From assembly GCF_003987495.1 (NCBI RefSeq), contig NZ_NGJU01000003.1, forward strand, positions 1 to 64,000: 64,000 bases of DNA, read 5' to 3'. This DNA is from Vagococcus salmoninarum. GTDB taxonomy: Bacteria > Bacillota > Bacilli > Lactobacillales > Vagococcaceae. Under the pieces are notes generated by a model that searched no databases, had not been told where the DNA came from, and worked only from the letters and a program-made list of their open reading frames with translations. Numbering within the stretch: the first letter of the stretch is position 1; every line of letters starts with the position of its first letter. Made by a program: the position numbers and the translations under genes. Shown here piece by piece: positions 1 through 7,056 of this stretch.

Positions 1-48
1 AGGCACGCCGCCAGCGTTCGTCCTGAGCCAGGATCAAACTCTCAATAA
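1..48 (-). rRNA. rrs: 16S rRNA, 5' end only (partial)
   Basis: On the minus strand this reads as the start of bacterial 16S rRNA: the universal 27F-type block GAGTTTGATCCTGGCTCAG lies at 23-41 and is followed by the usual ACGAACGCTGGCGGC. The gene runs off the left edge of the window, so only about 48 nt are present. The exact 5' end is placed by analogy with other Lactobacillales genes and could be a few bases off. Confidence 0.95.
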
Positions 49-295
49 AAGTTTTGATAAGACCCGAAGGTCTCGCTCATTTTGTTTGCTAGCGAATTAC
101 TTCACTATATCAATTTTTCATAAAAAAATGTAAAATCTTTTGTGTGTTCTTCTACTAAAGAAGAACTATTACACATTTGGTTCGTCTTACTTTGTTCAGT
201 TTTCAAAGGTCTACTTTTTGGCTCTTAACCAATCGTTAGCGTCTAGCTAACTTGTCAATTGCTCAGGTGTTTTACCAGTCCCTCACAACTTCTTA

Positions 296-424
296 ATATT
301 ATCATGGTTAGTTGTCATTGTCAACTACTTTTAAAAATTAATTTAATTTTGTTTTTCTGTCAAAACGAATTGTTTTTTCAGCGACAACTTTATTAGAATA
401 ACACAAGATTGTTTACCTTGTCAA
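296..424 (-). promoter_or_regulatory. Tandem rrn promoters P1 and P2
   Basis: Two sigma-A promoters point at the 16S gene. P2 has TTGACA (319-324), a 17-bp spacer and TAATAT (296-301). P1 has TTGACA (419-424), an 18-bp spacer and TATTCT (395-400). Tandem promoters 250-400 bp upstream of 16S are usual for rRNA operons of this group. The stretch 49-295 is the pre-16S leader; I see no gene in it. Confidence 0.85.
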
Positions 425-623
425 CTATTAATTAATAGTCGGTAACATCTCTCGGCCAACTGAGTTATCTCAGCGACATGTAATAATATACCAAGTCTTG
501 AGACAAAAAGCAACTATTATTCTCACAATTATTATAAAAAAAAAGAAAGGCGAATGTTAGTTATCTATTTAAGATATTCCTTCGTGATCCAGCTCATAAT
601 AACTATTATGTCACGATAAACAT
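425..623. other. Intergenic stretch without a recognisable gene
   Basis: This AT-rich stretch separates the rrn promoters from the perR terminator. I found no open reading frame with a ribosome binding site, no tRNA and no strong hairpin. It probably includes the upstream AT-rich activating sequence of rrn P1. Confidence 0.5.
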
Positions 624-658
624 TTGCAAAAAAAGAAACTCTAAGTTACTAGAGCCTC
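624..658 (-). terminator. Rho-independent terminator after perR
   Basis: On the minus strand a short stem (CTCTA/TAGAG) is followed by TTTC and a run of seven T. It lies just downstream of the perR stop codon. Confidence 0.65.
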
Positions 659-669
659 TTGTTCAAATC

Positions 670-1098
670 TTATTTATTTTGACAACTTGGACATAGTCCA
701 TATAGTTCCATTCGATGTTCGTTGATTTTAAAACCAGTTAATTGTTCAGTGGCTGCTTCCACATCTTCTAAGCCTGGATAATATGTATCAACGATTTTTC
801 CGCAACTTTCACAAATGGCGTGATAATGTCGTTGAGAACTAAAATCAAAGCGGCTTGAGGAATCTCCATAAGCCATTTCTTGGACAAAACCAATTTTAGT
901 AAATAAGCGTAAGTTATTATAAACTGTTGCAACGCTCATACTTGGGAATCATTCTACTAAGGCTTTATAGATATCATCTGCAGTTGGATGAGAATGACTT
1001 TCGATTAAAAATTCTAAAATAGCATATCTTTGTGGTGTAATTCTAATATCAGATGCTTTCAATCGACTAATTGCTTCTTCAACTTTTGAATGCGACAT
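670..1098 (-). pseudogene. perR: Fur-family peroxide regulator PerR, interrupted by an in-frame TGA
   Basis: Read from the ATG at 1098 (RBS GGAGGGG, good spacing) the frame gives a 142-codon Fur-family protein, the usual PerR length. Codon 50 is TGA (949-951), between ALVE and FPSMSVATVYNN. The downstream part keeps the end of the winged helix (SVATVYNNLRLF), the regulatory-metal His region (HYHAIC) and both structural-zinc CxxC pairs (CESC, CPSC). PerR normally represses peroxide-stress genes and senses H2O2 by metal-catalysed oxidation. A single base change from CGA or AGA (Arg) would explain the stop. The downstream fragment has an ATG at 939 but no convincing RBS and lacks most of the DNA-binding domain. 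The call is a recent nonsense mutation or a sequencing error; the rest of the gene is not decayed. Confidence 0.85.
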
Positions 1099-1118
1099 CT
1101 AACCCCTCCGTTCCTCTG

Positions 1119-1133
1119 TTATTACTTATAATA
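1119..1133. promoter_or_regulatory. Possible PerR box upstream of perR
   Basis: The 15-mer TTATTACTTATAATA resembles the PerR/Fur-type consensus TTATAATTATTATAA (11 of 15 positions) and overlaps the likely -10 region of perR. PerR genes are often autoregulated, so the position fits. The match is imperfect in an AT-rich background. Confidence 0.4.
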
Positions 1134-1172
1134 TACTATTTATTTCGAGCATTAGCAAGGAATAATTCCTAT

Positions 1173-1715
1173 CTAACAATGGTTCTCATTTAGTTTTCTC
1201 TTCCACTCATCTCGAAGAATTCCCATTTTGATTATATCAAAATACGTTTCTTCATAATAAACGGTTTTTCTAAGACGGCCCTCTTGTTTAAATTTTAAAC
1301 TTTCTCCTAGAGCAATCATGCCAACATTTTTAGACCAGGTTGTATAGCCTAATCGTTGGATTTCAGGGAACTTGTTAAAGAGTTGATCGACCAGTTGCCA
1401 AACAGCAGATTTGCCAAAGCCCTGTCCCCAGTGCTTTTCTTCAAATATAACTAAACCAATTTCAAGCCAGCTCGTTTCACGGCTTTCCCAATAATAGGTC
1501 GTCGCGCCAATTAACAGCCCATTATGATAGATGCCCTGAACTTGCTCACTTAAAAAAAATGGTTTTTGCTCTTTGTTAAATTTATCCCAAGTCAAAGCTT
1601 CGTAAGTATGAAGGTAAGGCGCGTCATATTCTACCCAGAGTGGACTGCTAGATTTGTAACTAATTTCCCATAAATATGGCAATTCAGCTAATGTTATCTT
1701 TTTTAGTGTCACCAT
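1173..1715 (-). CDS. GNAT family N-acetyltransferase (RimJ/RimL-like)
   Basis: The 180-residue protein has the GNAT fold. The motif A-like segment EEKHWGQGFGKSAVWQLVDQLF (in two parts: EEKHWGQGFGKS, then AVWQLVDQLF) forms the acetyl-CoA pyrophosphate loop, and the motif B region around RLGYTTWSKNVGMIALGESLKF is typical of RimJ/RimL-type enzymes. Such enzymes move an acetyl group from acetyl-CoA to an amine, often an alpha-amino group of a protein or a small molecule; the substrate here cannot be told. The start ATG at 1715 has a GGGAGC RBS nine bases upstream. The gene stands alone between perR and the cysK terminator. Confidence 0.8.
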   Translation of the reverse strand: MVTLKKITLAELPYLWEISYKSSSPLWVEYDAPYLHTYEALTWDKFNKEQKPFFLSEQVQGIYHNGLLIGATTYYWESRETSWLEIGLVIFEEKHWGQGFGKSAVWQLVDQLFNKFPEIQRLGYTTWSKNVGMIALGESLKFKQEGRLRKTVYYEETYFDIIKMGILRDEWKRKLNENHC

Positions 1716-1762
1716 CTGTCTCAGCTCCCTTATTCATTATGCTAACTCATCTTCTGCAACAG

Positions 1763-1795
1763 AAAACCGAGCGCCTTAGAGGTATGCTCGGTTTT
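1763..1795 (-). terminator. Terminator after cysK
   Basis: Perfect 10-bp arms AAAACCGAGC/GCTCGGTTTT around a 13-nt loop lie between cysK and the acetyltransferase gene. The A/T-rich ends make it usable in both directions. Confidence 0.75.
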
Positions 1796-1816
1796 AGTTT
1801 TTCCTAATAAAGACTC

Positions 1817-2758
1817 TTATATAGAAGGAACTATTTCTTCTTCATATAAAGCTGTTGATAAATAGCGTTCCCCATTATCTGGAACAATTGCTAACACGCT
1901 CTTACCAACGCCGAGTTCTTTAGCAACATCTAGAGCAACTTTGATAGCAGCTCCAGCTGAAATTCCAACAAGGATTCCTTCTTCACTAGCTATCTTACGA
2001 CCAACTAACATGGCTTCTTCACTACTAACCCCTCGAACTTCATCATAAGATTTAACATCAAGAACTTTCGGTACAAACCCAGCTCCAATGCCTTGAATTT
2101 TATGAGGGTGATGGGTCTTCCCTTGGAGGACTTGTGATTCCGTTGGTTCAACTGCAATAACTTTAACCCCAGGCTGGGCTTCTTTAATAATATGACTAAC
2201 CCCTGTCACTGTCCCACCAGTTCCAACACCTGAAATAAAGGCATCGATTGGTAAGTCCCCAAAGGCTGTTAGTATTTCTTGGGCTGTCGTTTCTTCATGG
2301 ATTGTCACATTAGCTGGGTTGTCAAATTGCATCGGCATGAAGTAGCCTGGTTCAGCAACTAATTCCTCTGCCTTAGCAATTGCCCCTTTCATCCCTTGGC
2401 TACCAGGAGTTAAAATTAAGCTTGCCCCGTAGGCTTTCATTAGTTTTTGACGTTCCACACTCATCGTATCTGGCATGACTAAGATAATTTTGTAACCTTT
2501 AGCAGCTGCCACCATTGCTAAGCCAATTCCAGTATTACCACTTGTCGGTTCAATTATCGTATCCCCCTCTTTAAGGGCGCCATTTTTTTCAGCTGCTTCA
2601 ATCATTGATAAAGCGATCCGATCTTTCACACTGCCACCAGGGTTAAAAAATTCAAGTTTGACGTAAACATCGGCACTGTTAGCAGGAACTAAACTATTTA
2701 ATTTTACAATCGGCGTACTACCGATTAAATCTAAGACTGAATTTACTATTTTTGTCAT
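1817..2758 (-). CDS. cysK: Cysteine synthase (O-acetylserine sulfhydrylase)
   Basis: This 313-residue PLP enzyme of the beta-replacing family makes L-cysteine from O-acetylserine and sulfide. The PLP lysine is in GGSVKDRI (about residue 45), the substrate loop is PTSGNTGIG (about 72) and the phosphate-binding glycine loop is [11 protein letters not shown] (about 176). Length and motifs match CysK throughout. The ATG at 2758 has the RBS GGAGG nine bases upstream. A 17-codon reading frame that ends in a Cys codon lies 51 bp upstream on the same strand and is described separately. The gene ends in its own terminator. Family assignment is firm; a CysM-like preference for thiosulfate cannot be ruled out. 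Confidence 0.95.
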   Translation of the reverse strand: MTKIVNSVLDLIGSTPIVKLNSLVPANSADVYVKLEFFNPGGSVKDRIALSMIEAAEKNGALKEGDTIIEPTSGNTGIGLAMVAAAKGYKIILVMPDTMSVERQKLMKAYGASLILTPGSQGMKGAIAKAEELVAEPGYFMPMQFDNPANVTIHEETTAQEILTAFGDLPIDAFISGVGTGGTVTGVSHIIKEAQPGVKVIAVEPTESQVLQGKTHHPHKIQGIGAGFVPKVLDVKSYDEVRGVSSEEAMLVGRKIASEEGILVGISAGAAIKVALDVAKELGVGKSVLAIVPDNGERYLSTALYEEEIVPSI

Positions 2759-2809
2759 TATAAAGCCTCCATTTATGTTTTCAAATTTTTTCTTACTATT
2801 AACAGAGTA

Positions 2810-2863
2810 TTAACAGCCAACAATCGAACGTGGAAAGAAGGCTGATAAACGCTTGATTTCCAT
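2810..2863 (-). CDS. Putative 17-residue leader peptide upstream of cysK, ending in Cys
   Basis: The frame reads MEIKRLSAFFPRSIVGC and stops at TAA. It starts with ATG at 2863 behind GGAG with a 9-nt gap, a strong ribosome binding site for so short a frame. It lies between the cysK promoter region and the cysK RBS, so it must sit in the cysK transcript leader. The last sense codon is TGT (Cys), the product of the downstream enzyme. That suggests a translation-coupled sensor in which shortage of charged tRNA-Cys stalls the ribosome at the end of the leader. I see no classical terminator/antiterminator pair between the leader and cysK, so any control may act on initiation or mRNA stability. An alternative ATG three codons upstream is too close to the RBS. 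Confidence 0.6.
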   Translation of the reverse strand: MEIKRLSAFFPRSIVGC

Positions 2864-2942
2864 GTCATTCATCTCCTCTACTTTGACTTGTTTCTACTAT
2901 ATATACTAACTTAAAATAAGAAAAAAGGCGAATCTTAACATC

Positions 2943-2975
2943 AAAAAAACCTTACTATTTTAATATAGTAAGGTT
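2943..2975 (-). terminator. Terminator after the RidA-like gene
   Basis: The minus strand carries an inverted repeat CCTTACTAT...ATAGTAAGG (2950-2973) followed by seven T. It ends the MFS/TIM-barrel/RidA operon 8 bp after the stop codon. Confidence 0.9.
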
Positions 2976-2982
2976 ATCTCAT

Positions 2983-3357
2983 TTATTTTACTGCAATGGC
3001 TTCAATTTCAATTAAAGCATCTTTCGGGAGTTTTTCAACTTGAATAGTGCTTCTAGCAGGAAATGGCGCAGTAAAGTAGGAGCCATAAATGTCATTAACT
3101 ACTACGAAGTCACTTATATCATCTAAAAAAATGGTTGTTTTTACAATGTTGGACATGTCCATATTATTTGTATTTAAAATATGGTTAAGGTTTTCTAAAC
3201 ATAATTTTGTCTGTTCCTCAATTGTCGTTCCTATATTCCCTGTTAGTGCATCAATCGGTAATTGTCCCGATAGGTAAATTGTTGACTCTGTAAGAATTCC
3301 TTGAGAGTATGGTCCAATTGGTTCTGGTGCGTAGCTTGATAACATTTCTTTTTTCAT
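2983..3357 (-). CDS. RidA/YER057c/UK114 family enamine/imine deaminase-like protein
   Basis: The 124-residue protein is a full-length RidA-family member. It has the N-terminal APxxIGPYSQG signature (APEPIGPYSQG), the GQLP segment, and a C-terminal FPARSTIQVEKLPKDALIEIEAIA that carries the catalytic-site Arg and Glu of the family. RidA proteins hydrolyse reactive enamines and imines made by PLP enzymes or amino-acid oxidases. I start it at ATG 3357, which overlaps the upstream stop as TAATG and has a GAGG RBS; a longer in-frame start lies inside the neighbouring gene and has no RBS. It is the last gene of a three-gene operon, so it probably handles an intermediate of that pathway. A second RidA paralogue lies at 38753-39133. 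Confidence 0.85.
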   Translation of the reverse strand: MKKEMLSSYAPEPIGPYSQGILTESTIYLSGQLPIDALTGNIGTTIEEQTKLCLENLNHILNTNNMDMSNIVKTTIFLDDISDFVVVNDIYGSYFTAPFPARSTIQVEKLPKDALIEIEAIAVK

Positions 3358-4331
3358 TATTTTTCCTCTTTTTCTATTGTTTGACAATATTTTTTTCGTA
3401 ACTGTTTGACATACTCCACTGATTCTTCAACACCTTTAGCTTGGGCCTTTAATAAATAGTCAAGATTGTGAGATTCCGGGTGATAGGTCCCCATTGGTTG
3501 AACTATTTCAGGATCAAAGTAAGGTTTTTCAATCTTAAACGCTCCTGTTCCAAGATACTCAACACCACCAAAACCTAAAGGCCGCTTAAAAGTTGAAACG
3601 TAAGGGTGGCACATCTCAATATTTATTCGTGTTAACTTAGTGTCTTTAACTAATTTTTTAAAACAGTAATCAGTGTCAATGTTTCCTTGACCGATGGGGC
3701 AACCACTGACTTTTAATTGATCGCCATCATGAATCACGATATGGTCTTTAAAATGAGTCGTTTTAGCGTAAGGGGCTAATAGATCTACTGTTTTTTTAGG
3801 GTCTTCCCAAGCCATCATGCCATTACCAATGTCACATAAACAGCCTACATTCGGGCTATTAACCGCTTTAATAACAGCAATCACTTCTTCAGCCACTTCC
3901 TCTTCATGATTTTCAATTGCTAAGTGAATATTTTTAGCTCGTAAGACCGGTTCAATCAGCTTAATTTTTGCGATTGCTGCGCTGGTTTTCTTTTGGTCAA
4001 ACTCGCCTTTATTAATATATGTTCGAATCACATCAGCGCCTAGGTAGTCGGCTACTTCAATGACCGCTAACATCCGCTCTTCTTCGACGCCTCGCATATC
4101 AATTTCACAAAATAATCCATGTGCCTCTAATTTTTCTTTAACTGACCGTAAATGCTCTGGTTTATTTGAACCCAGGGTCCCCCAATCTGGATCAAGGTTT
4201 AAATCTTCAATAATGTTTATTTGAACCCCATCTAAACCGAGTTCAACTGTTTTATCAATGAAATCAAAAATATCCATGTACCCGTGTTGGAAAAACAAAT
4301 GATAACTTTCTGTTTCAAGACCTAATTTCAC
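3357..4331 (-). CDS. Sugar phosphate isomerase/epimerase-like TIM-barrel protein
   Basis: This 324-residue protein belongs to the AP-endonuclease-2/xylose-isomerase-like TIM-barrel family. Metal-binding motifs expected for the family are present: LAIENHEEE (about 180), VGCLCDIGNGM (about 205), TTHFKDH (about 235) and NIEMCHP (about 280). Related proteins include hydroxypyruvate isomerase, inosose dehydratase and tagatose/fructose epimerases; I cannot pick a substrate. The start is GTG at 4331 with an AGGGG RBS. It lies between an MFS transporter and a RidA-like gene, with a 6-bp gap and a TAATG overlap, so the three are one transcript. Confidence 0.8.
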   Translation of the reverse strand: MKLGLETESYHLFFQHGYMDIFDFIDKTVELGLDGVQINIIEDLNLDPDWGTLGSNKPEHLRSVKEKLEAHGLFCEIDMRGVEEERMLAVIEVADYLGADVIRTYINKGEFDQKKTSAAIAKIKLIEPVLRAKNIHLAIENHEEEVAEEVIAVIKAVNSPNVGCLCDIGNGMMAWEDPKKTVDLLAPYAKTTHFKDHIVIHDGDQLKVSGCPIGQGNIDTDYCFKKLVKDTKLTRINIEMCHPYVSTFKRPLGFGGVEYLGTGAFKIEKPYFDPEIVQPMGTYHPESHNLDYLLKAQAKGVEESVEYVKQLRKKYCQTIEKEEK

Positions 4332-4337
4332 AGTTAT

Positions 4338-5609
4338 CTACCCCTTTAGTTTATTTTTTTTAATTCTTTTACTTAAATACAAACTAATAAAGAAACCAAC
4401 TAAGGCAAAGCAAGCCATAATTGAAAAAACAATTCGATAGCCCATTAACCCTGGATACTTATCTAAAATACTACCGTAAAGAGTAAAAGCAAACATTGAA
4501 GGTGAATATCCTACAAGGCAAGCGACAGAAACAGCTGCACCACTGATTTCTTTTGGAATATTTATTTCATCAATTGGTGCAAAGAAGATTGCTCTTTGAC
4601 TGAAAATAATACTACCAAATAATAATGTACATGCCATTCCTAAATAAATATTCATTGAACCATGTGGCAGTAAGATAAAGCCTACCATTACAATTGCTGA
4701 TAATAAAAAGGTGAATTTTAAATATCCTGTTGCTGATTTAAATTTTTTATCTGTTAAGAATCCGCCAACAGGGCCTCCTACCATCTTTAAGCCATACTGA
4801 TTAATAATTCCATAAGCACCGATTAGTGCAACTGGCATGCCGTAAATGTCTTTCAAAAAGGGAATAAAGTAAGTTAACCCCGCATAAACACTGTACACTG
4901 CAAAAATCATAAATGAAGCAATCCAAAGTTCGGGGATTTTCACTGCTTGTTTAGCACCTGCCATCGCCAAAGTTTTTTTGCTTATTTCTTGGCCATTCTC
5001 AGTATCAATGACTGGAGCATCATCTTCAACGAAAAAGTATGTAATAATTCCAACTACAATCGCTGTAATTGCAAAAAATAAAATTGCCGCTCTAAAACCA
5101 ACTAGGCCACTACCTAGTTTGATAAAAATACCTAAGGCTGAAAATGCAATGATCGTATCAACAACTCCACGACCCGCTTCTAAAAAACCAAACATCCGTC
5201 CTTGTTCGTCTGAGTTACCTAATAATCGAACAGCTTTAATCAATACTGGCCAAAAAATAACTTCTGCGAATAAGGCCATCCCTGCCCATGAAGCTAAAAT
5301 ACCATAATAACCTGGGAAAGTTGCTAAGTATAAGCCAATAATACCAACACCAATCAACCCTACTGGTATTAAGATTCGTTTAGAAAAACGATCAGAAATA
5401 TAAATCGAGAAAACATAACCAATTGTTTGAACAATTGCGTAGGCAGATAGCGCTACACCGATTTCAGTATGTGTTAGATGAAAGTACTCTTGCATTGGAA
5501 TATAAAAAGCGTCTTTTAAAGAAGATAACTTAAAGATTGTACCACCAGCTAAGATTAGTATCGCTAAAGTAAACCATTTCTTTCTTTGCAGTTTTTTTGC
5601 TGTTTCCAT
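4338..5609 (-). CDS. MFS transporter, first gene of the TIM-barrel/RidA operon
   Basis: The 423-residue protein has about 12 hydrophobic segments and the major-facilitator layout, with the loop 2-3 motif DRFSKR (about 74) and a matching GGFLTDKKFKSATG after the central loop. The start ATG at 5609 has an AAGGA RBS. MFS proteins move small solutes across the membrane with a proton or by exchange. Because the gene heads an operon with an isomerase-like protein and a RidA-like protein, it most likely imports the compound that they process. The operon has its own strong promoter and two palindromic operators and faces a YheO/DauR-like regulator. Confidence 0.85.
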   Translation of the reverse strand: METAKKLQRKKWFTLAILILAGGTIFKLSSLKDAFYIPMQEYFHLTHTEIGVALSAYAIVQTIGYVFSIYISDRFSKRILIPVGLIGVGIIGLYLATFPGYYGILASWAGMALFAEVIFWPVLIKAVRLLGNSDEQGRMFGFLEAGRGVVDTIIAFSALGIFIKLGSGLVGFRAAILFFAITAIVVGIITYFFVEDDAPVIDTENGQEISKKTLAMAGAKQAVKIPELWIASFMIFAVYSVYAGLTYFIPFLKDIYGMPVALIGAYGIINQYGLKMVGGPVGGFLTDKKFKSATGYLKFTFLLSAIVMVGFILLPHGSMNIYLGMACTLLFGSIIFSQRAIFFAPIDEINIPKEISGAAVSVACLVGYSPSMFAFTLYGSILDKYPGLMGYRIVFSIMACFALVGFFISLYLSKRIKKNKLKG

Positions 5610-5628
5610 TTTTCACGTTCCTTATCTA

Positions 5629-5663
5629 TAATAAATTATTACAGATGATAATAAATTATTATC
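5629..5663. promoter_or_regulatory. Paired palindromic operators in the MFS operon leader
   Basis: Two copies of TAATAAATTATTA lie at 5629-5641 and 5649-5661, exactly 20 bp apart, so they face the same side of the helix. The second is extended to GATAATAA-A-TTATTATC (5647-5663). Both lie just downstream of the operon's -10 box, where a bound protein would block transcription. The adjacent YheO/DauR-like regulator is the obvious candidate to bind them. Confidence 0.65.
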
Positions 5664-5676
5664 ACTTGTTGTTTTT

Positions 5677-5705
5677 ATTGTAAGGGGTATCATTTTAAAT
5701 GTCAA
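5677..5705 (-). promoter_or_regulatory. Promoter of the MFS/TIM-barrel/RidA operon
   Basis: Consensus TTGACA (5700-5705), a 17-bp spacer and TACAAT (5677-5682) on the minus strand form a near-perfect sigma-A promoter. A strong core promoter with downstream palindromes suggests repression rather than activation. Confidence 0.85.
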
Positions 5706-5740
5706 TACTTTTTTAACTAGCAACTTAACACGTTACATAT

Positions 5741-5746
5741 TATAAT
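5741..5746 (+). promoter_or_regulatory. -10 box of the YheO/DauR-like regulator gene
   Basis: A perfect TATAAT lies 38 bp before the start codon on the plus strand. The -35 region (TAGCAA at the right distance) is poor, so the gene may be weakly expressed or need help. Confidence 0.55.
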
Positions 5747-5784
5747 CAGATATATCTTTAAATATACAAGAATGGAGATTTCTA

Positions 5785-6447
5785 ATGCAGAATCATACAA
5801 TTTTTTCTTACTATAAAAATCTTGTCCCTTTTTTACACGATGTTTTGGGTCCCAAAAGTGAAATTCTCTTACATGATATTAGCAAACCCGAAGCTTCAAT
5901 CGTTGCCTTAGCAGGCAACTTAAGCAACCGCAACATTGGCGGTCCATTAACTGATATGGCATTAAAACAGCTAAAAAACAAAAAATATCTCACACAACCG
6001 GCTGTTACAAATTATAAATCTTATACTGTGGATGGAAAAACCTGTCGTTCTTCAAGTTTTTTCATTAAAGACGAGGACGATACCTTGATTGCTATGCTTT
6101 GTATTAATATCCTAGTTTCCGATTTAATTGAAATGCGGGACTTAGTTGATTCAATGATTGGCCTATCCACAGGTGCGACATCTCCTAACAGTGAACTAGC
6201 TCATTCTAATGATGAAAAATTAGGGCAAAACCTTGATGACCTAATGGGTTCCCTCATTCAAGATGTCCTTGAAAAGTACGATACTTCAACTAAAATTCTG
6301 TCTATTCAAGCGAAAGAAGAAATTATTACTGAGCTCAATCAAAAAGGTGTTTTTCTACTTAAAGGTGGAGTAGCCGAAGTAGCGAAATCTATTGATATGT
6401 CAGAACCTAGTGTTTACCGTTACTTAGCCAAAATCAAGCAAGATTAA
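5785..6447 (+). CDS. YheO/DauR-like transcriptional regulator (PAS-like plus HTH)
   Basis: The 220-residue protein has the YheO-like PAS domain at residues about 5-115 (LGPKSEILLHDISKPEASIV, then NRNIGGPLTDMAL, and the TCRSSSFFIKDEDDTLIAMLCIN core) and a C-terminal helix-turn-helix (about 175-218, GVFLLKGGVAEVAKSIDMSE followed by PSVYRYL). This architecture matches DauR, the D-arginine catabolism regulator of Pseudomonas, and E. coli YheO. The ATG has a GGAG RBS. It is divergent from the MFS/TIM-barrel/RidA operon and separated by 175 bp that hold paired palindromes, so it probably controls that operon. The ligand is unknown; the presence of RidA suggests an amino compound. Confidence 0.85.
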   Translation: MQNHTIFSYYKNLVPFLHDVLGPKSEILLHDISKPEASIVALAGNLSNRNIGGPLTDMALKQLKNKKYLTQPAVTNYKSYTVDGKTCRSSSFFIKDEDDTLIAMLCINILVSDLIEMRDLVDSMIGLSTGATSPNSELAHSNDEKLGQNLDDLMGSLIQDVLEKYDTSTKILSIQAKEEIITELNQKGVFLLKGGVAEVAKSIDMSEPSVYRYLAKIKQD

Positions 6448-6470
6448 TTTCATAACTCATCAATCAGAAA

Positions 6471-6524
6471 AACCCCTTTAAACTTTGTAGTTGTTACTTT
6501 CTACAAAGTTTAGAGGGGTTTATT
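6471..6524 (+). terminator. Strong terminator after the regulator gene
   Basis: Long arms (AACCCCTTTAAACTTTGTAG and CTACAAAGTTTAGAGGGGTT, one mismatch) around a 10-nt loop are followed by TTATTTAATTT. The integrase remnant begins directly behind it, so this is the outermost intact core feature on the left of the mobile region. Confidence 0.9.
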
Positions 6525-6720
6525 TAATTTCCACTCTTTCCGGCATACCCATGCCACGATGTTATTAGAAAACGGCGCCAAAATCAAAAGTATTCAAGAT
6601 CGCTTAGGTCATTCTCGGTTAGCAACTACCATGGACACTTATGCCCATGTGACTAAAAAAATGCAGTCGGAAACTGTTGACCTGTTGGAACAAATGTTAG
6701 CTAATGAAAACAGATTATGA
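6523..6720 (+). pseudogene. C-terminal remnant of a tyrosine recombinase (older element)
   Basis: Only the last 65 residues of a phage-type integrase remain, from FNFHSFRHTHAT to the TGA at 6718-6720. The fragment keeps the HxxR motif (HSFRH), the LGHSR box and the catalytic tyrosine in MDTYAHVT. It is clearly homologous to the end of the intact integrase at 18632-19774 (which has FNFHSFRHTHATLLLENGA) but differs at many positions, so it is not a copy of it. There is no start codon or RBS; the frame begins at the end of the regulator's terminator. It is followed, like the intact integrase, by an arm-type repeat cluster and a copy of the lepA tail. It marks an earlier integration at the same site that was later mostly deleted. 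Confidence 0.9.
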
Positions 6721-6737
6721 AAAAAAGTCCCCCAAAT

Positions 6738-6779
6738 CTTCCCCCTAAACTTATTTCGTGGGGGGAAGAATGGGGGAAG
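6738..6779. repeat. Arm-type repeats of the older element
   Basis: CTTCCCCC (6738-6745) faces two direct copies of GGGGGAAG (6761-6768 and 6772-6779), the latter 11 bp apart. The layout is the same as next to the intact integrase, where the octamer is GGCGGAAG. Such repeats beside an integrase gene are the expected binding sites of its N-terminal arm-binding domain. Confidence 0.7.
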
Positions 6780-6823
6780 AATTGATGAAAACGGCGAATA
6801 TCTTTCACTCATTTTCAAACAAA

Positions 6824-6883
6824 CCCTTGCTATTTCTGGTTTTCGTCCTCGTCCATTTTCAGAACGGCCATGAAGGCGTCTTG
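6824..6883. repeat. att site, left copy (duplicate of the lepA 3' end)
   Basis: These 60 bp match 19876-19935 except for one base (6845 G versus 19897 A). They encode the last 18 codons of lepA, including the stop, on the minus strand, and 6 bp beyond. The difference is silent (GAC versus GAT, both Asp). A direct repeat of a gene's 3' end flanking an integrase-bearing segment is the mark of site-specific integration that restores the target gene. Confidence 0.92.
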
Positions 6884-7056
6884 CATGAACACTCTATTTT
6901 ATAAACTCTCATCTGCTCCCAAAACCTTTTAAAACGTTGTAATATCAAGCTTTTAAAAGATTCTTTTACTCTCAGCACAAGTCGTAAACTCCTATAATGG
7001 TTTATAAAAGTTTACTCACGGGCGTAAAAATGGCGGAAGGTATAAATTTGATTTCT
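6884..7056. other. Left end of the integrated element, with an arm-type octamer
   Basis: No gene is seen here. GGCGGAAG at 7032-7039 is the same octamer that is repeated beside the intact integrase at the other end, in the context AATGGCGGAAG, so both ends of this element carry arm-type sites for its own integrase. Confidence 0.6.

Noticed and set aside
949-951. TGA in perR as a selenocysteine codon
   Set aside because: Fur-family proteins do not use selenocysteine at this helix position, no SECIS-like hairpin is evident behind it, and Lactobacillales generally lack the machinery.
6523-6720. Functional small recombinase
   Set aside because: Lacks the arm-binding and core-binding domains, the first catalytic Arg, a start codon and an RBS.
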